A program made the position numbers and the translations under genes. 64,000 nucleotides of DNA from DAOUJI01 sp965224415 (GTDB lineage: Bacteria; Chloroflexota; Dehalococcoidia; Lucifugimonadales; JAGWBF01). Position 1 is the first letter of the stretch, and every line of letters starts with the position of its first letter. Shown here piece after piece: positions 50,668-62,600 of this stretch. Below the pieces are notes generated by a model. That model had not been told where the DNA came from and did no database searches. It was given only the letters and a program-made list of their open reading frames with translations. The DNA is taken from positions 558,001 to 622,000 of the forward strand of contig CBDCZB010000004.1 in the NCBI GenBank assembly GCA_965224415.1, given 5' to 3'.

Positions 50668-53600
50668 GTGAGCGCAGCCAGGGGCGGCGGCCGTCTCGCG
50701 CTGCTGACGCTGGCCGCGACGGCTCTGCTCCTCGTCTTCTCGGCAGGCCCGGCAGCGGCCCAACCCGCCATTATCGACTACGACGCTGACAACGACAACC
50801 TGATCGACGTCAGCAGCCTGACCCAGCTGAACGCCATCCGCTGGGACCTGGCCGGAAACGGCTCCAACAACGCCGGTTACACCGCCGCCTTCCCCAACGC
50901 GGCGGCGGACATGGGCTGCGCGGCCACCTGCGTCGGCTACGAGCTGACGGCGGACCTGGACTTCAACACCAACACCACGACCGACAATGCCGACGGCGCT
51001 GTGATCGACAGCAGAGACGCCTTCTGGAACAGCGGCTCGGGCTGGGCTCCCATCGGCACGCGCAACGGCCCCTACAACGCCGTCTTCGAGGGCAACGGCC
51101 ACACCATCTCCAACCTGTTCATCAGCCGGGGGCAGGCCAATAACTTGGGTCTCTTCGGCGCCACCGGCAGGAACAGCGTGGTCCGCCGGGTCGGCCTGGA
51201 GGACGTGGATATAGACGGGTGGGAGGAGCTGGGTGGTCTGGTGGGCAACGCCCGCGGCAACATCAGGTTCGCATACACCACCGGCAGCGTCAGGGGGAGG
51301 GGGTCGATAGGTGGGTTGGCGGGCGCCTTAAGCGGAATCGGCGCTCAGATCAGGCTCAGCTACTCCAACGCCGCCGTCACTGGAGCACACAACTCTGTTG
51401 GCGGGCTGGCGGGATTCGTCAATTCCGGCTCCGTCGTTGCCAGCTATGCGAGCGGCGCGGTAGCCGGGGTCAACAACGTCGGCGGGCTGGTGGGATTCCT
51501 CGCTGGCCCCAGAAGCTCCGTCGTTGCGAGCTACTCCACCGGCGCGGTAACCGGCAGAGTCCACGCCAACGGGCTGGTGGGCTTTCGACAAAACTCCGGC
51601 CCGGTGACCAACAGCTACTGGGACACCGAGACCAGCGGCGTGACCACGGGCGGCGGCGTGGGCAAGACCACCAGCGAGTTGCAGGCGCCCACCTCCAAGA
51701 CCGAAGACATGGACGACGCCACCGACGGCGTCCAGAACATCTACTCCGGTTGGGACGCCGCCGTGTGGGACTTCGGCACGGCCAGCCAGTACCCGGCGCT
51801 GCTGTTAGACTTCAACCGCGACGGCAGTGCCAACGACTACGAGTTCGGGCCGCAGGGCCGCGCCGCGCCGGTCGTCGACTACGACACAAACGACGACGGC
51901 CTGATCGAGGTCAGCAGCCTCGCCCAGCTGAACGCCATCCGCTGGGACCTGGACGGCGACGGCTCGGTGGCCTCCGACGACGAGGCCAACTACGCCACCG
52001 CTTTCCCCTACGCGGCGGCGGGGATGGGCTGCAAGCCGACCGACCACGACAACGACGCCGGCACCGCCGACCAGCCCACCTGCGTGGGCTACGAGCTGAC
52101 GGCGGACCTGGACTTCAACACCAACACCTCCACCGACAATGCCGACGGCGCTGTGATCGACAGCAGCGACGCCTTCTGGAACGGCGGAGTGGGCTGGGAG
52201 CCCATCGGCACCGAGGACGTGCCCTTTGGAGCCATCTTCGAGGGCAACGGCCACACGATCTCCAACCTGTTTATCGACCGGGAGTTCACCGATGACGTGG
52301 GTCTCTTCGGCGCCATCGGCACGGACAGCGAGATCCGCAGGGTCGGTCTAACGGACGTCGATATCACCGGGCAGCGCCAGGTGGGCGCCCTGGTCGGCTC
52401 AGTTGACGGCAGCGAGATCAGGTCCACCTACGCCAGCGGAAGCGTCAACGGGAGCCAAGGAACAGGCGGGTTGATGGGCCTGGTGCGGGGTGGCGACATC
52501 AGGCTCAGCTACTCCAACGCCGCCGTCACAGGATCGCACGGCAATATTGGCGGGCTGGCGGGAAGGTTCGACGGTGACAGCTCCGTCATCGCCAGCTACG
52601 CCACCGGCGCGGTCAGAGGCGGGCATATCGTCGGCGGGCTGGCGGGAAGTTTCAGTGGCGGCTCCCTCGTCGCCAGCTACGCCACCGGCGTGGTCAGTGG
52701 CTCGATCAACCTCGGCGGGCTATTGGGCAATGGAAACTCCGTCACCGTCAAGACCAGCTACTGGGACACGGAGACCAGCGGCCAGGCCACCAGCGGCGGC
52801 GGCCTGGGCGAGGGCAAGACGACGAGCGATCTGCAAACGCCCACGGCCTACGGCTCCTCCGGCATCTACGCCACCTGGAACGTGGACACCGGTGGCGCCG
52901 TCGGCGCGGACGACCCGTGGGACTTCGGCACAGACAGCGAGTACCCGGCGCTGAAGGTGGACTTCGATGGCGACGACTGGGCCAGCGCCTACGAGTTCGG
53001 GCGGCAGGGCCGCGCCGCGCCGGTCATCGTCGACTACGACGCTGACAACGACAACCTGATCGAGATCACCACCCTGGCCCAGCTGAACGCCATCCGCTGG
53101 GACCTGGACGGCGACGGCTGGGTGGATGAGAGCACTAACCGGGCCAGCTACGCCGCCGCCTTCCCCAACCCGGAGGCGGGCATGGGCTGCAAGCCGACCG
53201 ACCACGACAACAACGTCGACACCGCCGACCAGCCCACCTGCGTTGGCTATGAGTTGACGGTGGACCTGGACTTCGACCAGAACAACGGCAACACCATCAC
53301 CGCCGCCGACGCCGCCTACTGGAACGGCGGGGCGGGCTGGGAGCCCATCGGCAGCGACACGGTCAACGGCCGCTACAACGCCGTCTTCGAGGGCAACGGC
53401 CACACGATCTCCAACCTGTTCATCAGCCGGAGGGGCACCTACGACGTGGGACTGTTCGGCTGCACCAGCTCGACTAGCGAGGTCCGCAGAGTCGGCCTGG
53501 TGGCCGTGGATATCACAGGGGATAGATACACGGGCGGTCTGGTGGGAACCGCCTACGGCGACATCAGGTTCGCCTACTCGACCGGCAGCGTCATCGGCTT

Positions 53601-56600
53601 TGGCTATATCGGTGGGTTGGTGGGTTACTACGACGCTGCAGGCAAGGCAATCGCGGCCAGTTACTCCACCGCCCGAGTCACGGCGACGGGCCCGATTGCT
53701 GGCGGCTTGGTGGGCACGCTGAACGATGGCAACCTCGTTGCCAGCTACGCCCGCGGCGCGGTGAGCGGCACGACCGGCGTCGGCGGGTTGGTGGGACGCA
53801 TTCAAAATACAGGCAACCTCGTTGCCAGCTACGCCCGCGGCGCGGTGAGCGGCACGACCGACGTCGGCGGGCTGGTGGGCTCTCAGGCAATTACCGGCTC
53901 CGTAACCAACAGCTATTGGGACGCCGCAGCCAGCGGCCAGGCCGGCAGCGCCGGCGGCACGAGCCAGACCACCAGCGACCTGCAAACGCCCACGGCCTAC
54001 GGCTCCGGCATCTACGCCAACTGGAACGTGGACACCGACGGCGCCGCCGGTGCGGACGACCCGTGGCACTTCGGCACGAACAGCCAGTACCCGGCGCTGC
54101 AGGTGGACTTCGACCGCAACGGCATGCCCACCGCCTACGAGTTCGGCGGGCAGGGGCGGCCGGCGCTGGTGGACTATGACGTGGACAACGACGGGCTGAT
54201 CGAGGTGAGCAACCTGGCCCAGCTGCACGCCATCCGCTGGGACATGAACGGCAACGGCAGAGTGTCCCGCGAATGGTCGCCGCTGCTGATGGCCCGCGCC
54301 TTTCCCAACTCCGTCTATGTCCTGGGTTGCCCGCCCGGCGACCACGACGACGACGCCACCACTCCCGACGAGGGCCACTGTATTGGCTATGAGCTGACCA
54401 GGGATCTGGACTTTGACGGCGACGGCGACGGCGACGTGGATGCCGATGACCACGCCGGCGCCCACTGGCACGAGGGCGCCGGCTGGGCCCCCATCGGGAT
54501 GCGGTACACCGGCGCACTCCCAGTCCTGCCCGAGCCCTATACCGGCATCTTTCATGGCAACGGGTATGCCATCTACAACATGACCATCAACCGCCCGGGC
54601 CTGGACTACGTGGGTCTGTTCGCCAGAGTGGGCTGGGGCGGCGACATCCGATCCGTGGGCCTGGTGGACGTGGACATCACCGGACGGAGATATACCGGGG
54701 GGGTGGCCGGCACTCTGGACGGCGAGGTCTACAAGGTGTACGTCACCGGCCAGCTCTCCGGCACGGTGGACGTGGGCGGAATCGGGGGGATGATGACCTC
54801 CCCGCAGGTCCACGATCCCCGTGACCTGTCAACCATGGCCCACATCCTTCGCAGCTACGTTCACGCCGACCTGACCGCCCGCGGGGACGGCGGCGCCTCC
54901 ACCAGTAATCCCGGGGTCGAAGCCCTGCGCCTGGGCGGGATCGTCGGTCAGGGCACGAACAACATCGCCATTGTCAATGTTTATTTCACCGGCACCCTGA
55001 CCGGCACCCAGGCCGGAACGGTCATCGGCGGGGTGATAGGCGCGCGTGCGGGTGTTTCCGGCTCGCAAATCTACTACGACTTCAGCCGCTTCCCGGACCC
55101 GATCGGCAAGGGAGGCTTTGGCAAAACCACCGCCGAGCTGCAGGCGCCCACCGCCAATGACGAGGACATGGACGGCGCCATGTCCGGCGTGCAGAACCCC
55201 TACAGCAATTGGCTCGATGAGCACTGGGACTTCGGCACCTCCAGCCAGTTCCCGGCGTTGAAGCACGACACCGACGGCGACGGCACCCCCACCTCGCGGG
55301 AGTTCGGGCGGCAGCCGCGCTCGGTGGGAGCTGACTATGACGCGGACAATGACGGCCTGATCGAGGTCGCCAGCCTGGCTCAGCTGAACGCCATCCGCTG
55401 GGACCTGGACGGAAACGGGACGGCGTCCGCCGGCAACGCGGCCGGCTACCAAGCCGCCTTCCCCAACGCAGTGCCGGGCATGGGCTGCGAGCTGACCGAC
55501 CACGACAACGACCCCAAGAACGCCGACCAGCCCACCTGCATTGGCTACGAGCTGACGGCGGACCTGGACTTCGACGAAAACACCGACAACCAGATTACCA
55601 ACGCCGACGCCGCCTACTGGAACGGCGGGGCGGGTTGGGACCCGATCGGTACCGACAGCCGTCCGTTCAGCGCCATCTTCGAGGGCAACAAGCGCACGAT
55701 CGCCAACCTGTTCATCAACCGCCCGGCGGTCCTCTACCTGGGGCTGTTCGCCTCGACCTACAGCCCGGCCGAGATTCGCTACCTGCGGCTGACCAACGTC
55801 AACGTGACGGGCAGGCACGACGTGGGGGCGCTGGTTGGGCATATGACCGCGGGCAGTGTGAGCTACAGCTCCTCCGACGGCAGCGTCACGGCGGCGGGAC
55901 ACACCGGCGGCCTCAGCATCGGCGACAGCAAGGCGGGCGGACTGGTGGGCTCCACGGCCAGCGCGTCGGCGGTGGTCAGCCACAGCTACTCCACGGCCAC
56001 GGTCTCCGCCGTCGGCGATCACGCCGGCGGGCTGGTGGGCTCCAACGGCGGCGCGATCATCGCGAGCTACGCCAACGGCGCGGTGACGGGCGGCGAGGAC
56101 CAGGTGGGCGGGCTGGCCGGGAGCAGCAGCGGCAGCATCACCGCCGGCTACGCCAGCGGCGCGGCGGAGGGCGAGAACGAAGTGGGCGGCCTGGCCGGCT
56201 CCAACGACGGCACGATCACCGCCAGCTACGCGACCGGCGCCGTCTCCTCGAGCGCCACCCCGGCGGGCAGCGACCTGGGCGGCCTGGTCGGCATGAACAG
56301 CGGCACGGTGACCAACAGCTACTGGGACACGGAGACCAGCGGCGTGACCAGCGGCGACGGCGTGGGCAAGACGACCAGCGATCTGCAAACGCCCACGGCC
56401 TACGGCTCGGGCATCTACGCCAACTGGAACGTGAACGTGGACGACGACGCCGGCGGGGACGACCCATGGGACTTCGGCACGCCCAGCCAGTACCCGTTGC
56501 TGAAAGCGGACTTCGATCGCAACGGCACGCCCACCGCTTACGAGTTCGGGGGGCAGGGGCTGGTGGACTACGACGCTGACAACGACGGCCTCATCGACGT

Positions 56601-59600
56601 GGACAGCCTGGTCAAGCTGAACGCGCTGCGCTGGGACCTGGACGGCGACGGGACGGCGTCCTCGGGCGACGAGGCCGGCTACGGAGCCGCCTTCCCCAAC
56701 CCGCTGGCGGGCATGGGCTGCGAGCTGACCGACCACGACGACGACACCAACACCGACGACGAGCCCACCTGCGTTGGCTACGAGCTGACGGCGGACCTGG
56801 ACTTCAACACCGATACCGGCACCGACTCCGGCGGCGACATCGTGATTGACAGCAGCGACGATTACTGGAACAGCGGCGCGGGCTGGGAGCCCATCGGCAA
56901 CGACACCAAAGTGATCGGCGCCTCCTTTGGGATGAGCAACGACGAGCGCTACACGGCTGTCTTCGAGGGCAACGGCCACACCATTTCCAACCTGTTCATC
57001 AACCGGCCCGCCAGGGACTTCGTTGGTCTCTTTGGCGCTACGGGCACGTCCAGCGAGATCCGCAGGGTCGGCCTGGAAGGCGTCGACATCACCGGGCAGA
57101 GCGACGTGGCCGGCCTGGTCGGTATGCCCTGGCAAAGCGAGATCACGTCCTCCTACACGACCGGCAGCGTCTACGGGCAGCGGCGGGTTGGCGGGTTGGC
57201 GGCCTCAGTCGTGGAGAGTGAGGTCAGGCTCAGCTACTCCAACGCCGATGTCACCACAGGGACGGGGGGCTTTGCGGGCTTGGCCGGCGGCCTGGTGTCG
57301 AACCTTTATCAGTCCAGGCTCCTGGCCAGCTATGCCACTGGCGCAGTAACCGGCCAGAGCGACGTCGGCGGTCTGGCGGCATCCCACGTTCAGAGCCACA
57401 TCGTTGCCAGCTACGCCACCGGCGCGGTAACCGGCCAGAGCGAGGTCGGCGGTCTGGTGGGCAAGGCGCCATACGAGAGCACGACGACTCACAGCTATTG
57501 GGACACTGTGACCAGCGGCGTGACCACCGGCGGCGTCCTGAAAGGTACGGGCAAGACGACCGGCGAACTGGTGTCCCCCACGGCCTACGGCTCCAGTCCG
57601 AGCATCTACGCCAACTGGAACCTGGACGTGGACGACGCCGACGGGGATGACAACCTGGCTACCGACCCGGACGACCCGTGGGACTTCGGCACGGTGAGCC
57701 AGTACCCGGCACTGAAGGTGGACTTCAACCTCGACGGCACGGCCAGCTGGCAGGAGTTCGGGCGCCAGAAGCGCTCGCCCCCCACCCAGGACTACGACGA
57801 CGACAACGACGGTCTGATCGAGGTCAACAACCTGGCCCAGCTGAACGCCATCCGCTGGGACCTGAACGGCGACGGGACGGCGTCCGCAGGCAACGCGGCC
57901 GGCTACCAGGCCGCCTTCCCCAGCTCGCTGGCGGGCATGGGCTGCGAGCTGACCGACCACGACGACGACACCAACACCGACGACGAGCCCACCTGCATCG
58001 GCTACGAGCTGGCGGTGGACCTGGACTTCAACACCGACACCTCCACCGACTCCGGCGGCGACATCGTGATTGACGACCAGGACGAGTACTGGAACGGCGG
58101 GGCGGGTTGGGACCCGATCGGCAGCGACAGCAGTCCGTTCAGCGCCATCTTCGAGGGCAACAGGCGCACCATCGCCAACCTGTTCATCAACCGCCCGGCG
58201 GTCCTCTACCTGGGGCTGTTCGCCCAGACCTCCAGCCCGGCCGAGATTCGCTACCTGCGGTTGACCAACGTCGACGTGACGGGCAAGCACGACGTGGGGG
58301 CGCTGGTCGGGCATATGACCGCCGGCAGTGTGAGCTACAGCTCCTCCGGTGGCAGCGTCAGCGCAGCCGGACACAACGGCGGCGCCAGCATCGGCGACAG
58401 CAAGGTCGGCGGGCTGGTCGGCTCCAACGGCGGCGCGATCATCGCGAGCTATGCCAACGGCGCGGTGACGGGCGGCGAGGACCAGGTGGGCGGGCTGGCC
58501 GGGTCCAACGCCAGCTTCGGCGCGATCACCGCCAGTTACGCCACCGGCGCGGCGGAGGGCGAGAACGAAGTGGGCGGGCTGGCCGGCTCCAACGACGGCG
58601 CGATCCTCGCCAGCTACGCGACCGGCGCCGTCTCCTCGAGCGCCACCCCGGCGGGCGCCGACCTGGGCGGCTTGGTCGGCATGAACAGCGGCCCCGTGAA
58701 CAACAGCTACTGGGACACGGAGACCAGCGGCGTGACCAGCGGCGACGGCGTGGGCAAGACGACCAGCGAGCTGCAAACGCCCACGGCCTACGGCTCGGGC
58801 ATCTACGCCAACTGGAACCTGGACGTGGACGACGCCGACGGGGATGACAACCTGGCCACCGACCCGGACGACCCGTGGGCCTTCGGCACGGACACCCTGT
58901 ACCCGGTCCTGAAGGCGGACTTCGACGGCGACGGCTCGTCCACCTGGCAGGAGTTCGGGAGGCAGAAGCGGTCGGCGATCACGGAGGATTACGACGCGGA
59001 CGATGACGGCCTGATCGAGGTCAGCAGCCTGGCCCAGCTGAACGCCCTGCGCTGGGACCTGGACGGCGACGGGACGGCGTCCTCGGGCGGCGCGGCCGGC
59101 TACCTCGACGCCTTCCCCAACCCGCTGGCGGGCATGGGCTGCAGGCTGACCGACCACGACGACGACACCAACACCGACGACGAGCCCACCTGCACCGGCT
59201 ACGAGCTGGAGGCGGACCTGGACTTCAACACTGATACCGGCTCCGACGTCTCCGGCGAGGCGGTGATCGACGACCAGGACGACTACTGGAACGGCGGGGT
59301 GGGCTGGGAGCCCATCGGCGGCGACGCCACCTCCTACAGCACCGTCTTCGAGGGCAACGGCCACACCATCTCCAACCTGTTCATCGCCCGCCCGTCCGTC
59401 GACTACGTGGGATTGTTCGGCCGCACGAGCGGGTCCAGCGTGATCGGCAACGTCGGCCTGAAAGGCGTCAACATAACGGGGATGAGCTACGTGGGCGCCC
59501 TGGCCGGCAACATTTACGGCGAGATCTGGTCCAGCTACGCCAGCGGAAGCGTCATGGGAACCGACTTTGTAGGCGGGTTGATCGGCTACTCGCTGGGTGG

Positions 59601-62600
59601 CAACATCAGGCTCAGCTACTCCAACGCCGCCGTCACTGGATCGCGCAACGGGGCTGGCGGGCTGGCGGGAGGGGGCGGCAGTAGTGATAGCTCCGTCGTC
59701 GCCAGCTACGCCACCGGCGCGGTCAGCGGCTCGGCTAACGTCGGTGGGCTGCTGGGAAACTTCCGTGATGGCTCCCTCGTCGCCAGCTATGCCACCGGCG
59801 TGGTGCGTGGCTCGCGCAACGTCGGCGGGCTACTGGGCTGGGCAAGGTTCGTCACCGTCAGGAACAGCTACTGGGACACCGAGACCAGCGGCCAGACCAC
59901 CAGTGGCGGCGGCCTGGGCGTGGGCAAGACGACGAGCGAGCTGCAAACGCCCACGGCCTACGGCTCGGGCATCTACGCCGACTGGAACGTGAACGTGGAC
60001 GACGACGCGGGCGGGGACGACCCGTGGGACTTTGGGACGGCCAGCCAGTACCCGGCGCTGAAGGTGGATTTCGATGGCGACGACTGGCCCACCGCCTACG
60101 AGTTCGGGCGGCAGGGGCGCGGGGCGCCGACGAGCTATGACACTGACAACGACAACCTGATCGAGGTCACCACCCTGGCCCAGCTGAACGCCATCCGCTG
60201 GGACCTGGACGGCGACGGCTGGGTGGATGAGAGCACTGACCGGGCCAGCTACGCCGCCGCCTTCCCCAGCGCGGCGGCGGGGATGGGCTGCGAGCCGGCC
60301 GACCACGACAACGACCCCCTCACCGCCGATCGGCCCATCTGCATCGGCTACGAGCTGGAGATGTTCCTGGACTTCAACACCGATACCGGCTCTGACGTCC
60401 TCGGCAAGGCGGTGATCGACGACCAGGACGACTACTGGAACGGCGGGGCGGGCTGGGAGCCCATCGGCAACCTCATGAATCCGTACGACACCGTCTTCGA
60501 GGGCAACGGCCACACCATTTCCAACCTGCTCATCAACCGGCCGTCCACCGACAACGTGGGTCTCTTCGGCTCCAGCGGTACGCACAGCGAGGTCCGCAGG
60601 GTCGGCCTGGAGGACGTGAATGTAACCGGGCAGATCTCTGTGGGCGGTCTGACGGGCAGCGCCTCCGGCGCCGTCAGGGCAACGTACACCAACGGCACGG
60701 TAACCGGCGGGGACGCCGTGGGCGGGCTGGCAGGCTCTGGAGGACATTATGTAATCAGGCTCAGCTACTCCAACGCCGCCGTCACAGCAACGGGCAACTA
60801 CGTTGGCGGGCTGGCGGGAAACCTCGGTGGTGGCTCCGTCGTTGCCAGCTACGCAACCGGATCGGTAACTGGCGAAGACTCCGTTGGCGGGCTGGCGGGA
60901 GTCATCCTAGATACCTCCATCGTCGCCAGCTATGCCACCGGCGCGGTAACCGGCACGAGCGAACTCGGCGGGCTGGTGGGCAAGGCAACCAGCGGCACGG
61001 TGACCAGCAGCTACTGGGACACCGCGACCAGTGGCCAGGCCAACAGCCCTGGTGGGGGCACGGGCAAGACCACCAGCGAGCTGCAAACGCCCGTGGCCTA
61101 CGGCAGCGGATCGGACATCTACGCCAACTGGAACGTGAACACCGACGATGTCGCCGGCGCGGACGACCCGTGGGACTTCGGGACGGCCAGCCAGTACCCG
61201 GCGCTGAAGGCGGAATTCGACCTCCGCGGCAGTCCCACGGCCTACGAGTTCGGGCGGCAGGGGCGGTCGGCGCCCCCCGTCGCGAAGCCTGGTCCCGTCG
61301 GCTCCATCGACATTCGATATCAAGAGAAAGCGATGACCATTTCCTGGGGTGCCCCCACGAGCGGCGGCCCGGTCGAGACCTACGAGCTCCAGGTGAGGCT
61401 GAAGACGCCCTCCTCCATGGCCACCGGTTGGACGCCCGCGGGCGACGACATCGAGGCGAGGCAATTCAAAGTGGAGGGCCTGACGCCAGGCGCCAAGTAT
61501 CAGATCCGGATACGCGGGAGAAACGGCGGCTTCCTGGGCAACTGGCGGGCGGTGCAGGCTGGTAGGCACATCCATCCGTCCTTCCAGGAGGGCGAAACCG
61601 CTGTCCGGTCGATAGACGAGGGCACGACGGCCGACACGAACATCGGCGCGCCGCTGACCGCCGACTTCGCCGACCCATCCATCTCCCTGACCTACCAGCT
61701 GGGCGGGACGGACGGCGGCGACTTCGCCATCGACGCCGCCACCGGTCAACTGAAGACGAAGAGCGCGCTGAGCCAGGCGACGAAGAGCCAGTACCAGGTG
61801 CGGGTAGTGGCGGATGACGGGATAGCCGGCAACGGCAACGAAGACATCTTCGTAACCATCCGGGTGACCCACGCCGGCGTCAACGACCCTCCCTACTTCC
61901 CGGCCGCCTCGGCTGAACGGAGCGTGGCGGAGGGCACGCAGGCTGGAAGGGCCATCGGCGCGCCCGTCGCCGCAATAGACCCGGAGGGCGACGCCCTGAC
62001 CTACACCCTGGGCGGGACCGACGGCAGCGACTTCGCCATAGACTCCGCCACCGGGCAGCTCAGGACCAAGAGCCCCCTGGACTTCCACAATAAAGTTTCG
62101 TATGAGCTGGAGGTCGAAGCCTCCGACGGCAAAGGGGGGACGGCATCCATCGACGTAGTCATCAGCGTAACCGACGCGACGCCCGGCGCCGTCGGCTCCG
62201 TCAACATTCAATATCATGAGAAAGCGATGACCATTTCCTGGGGTGCCCCCACGAGCGGCGGCCCGGTCGAGACCTACGAGCTCCAGGTGAGGCTGAAGAC
62301 GCCCTCCTCCATGGCCACCGGTTGGACGCCCGCGGGCGACGACATCGAGGCGAGGCAATTCAAAGTGGAGGGCCTGACGCCAGGCGCCAAGTATCAGATC
62401 CGGATACGCGGGAGAAACGGCGGCTTCCTGGGCAACTGGCGGGCGGTGCAGGCTGGTAGGCACATCCATCCGTCCTTCCAGGAGGGCGAAACCGCTGTCC
62501 GGTCGATAGACGAGGGCACGACGGCCGACACGAACATCGGCGCGCCGCTGACCGCCGACTTCGCCGACCCATCCATCTCCCTGACCTACCAGCTGGGCGG

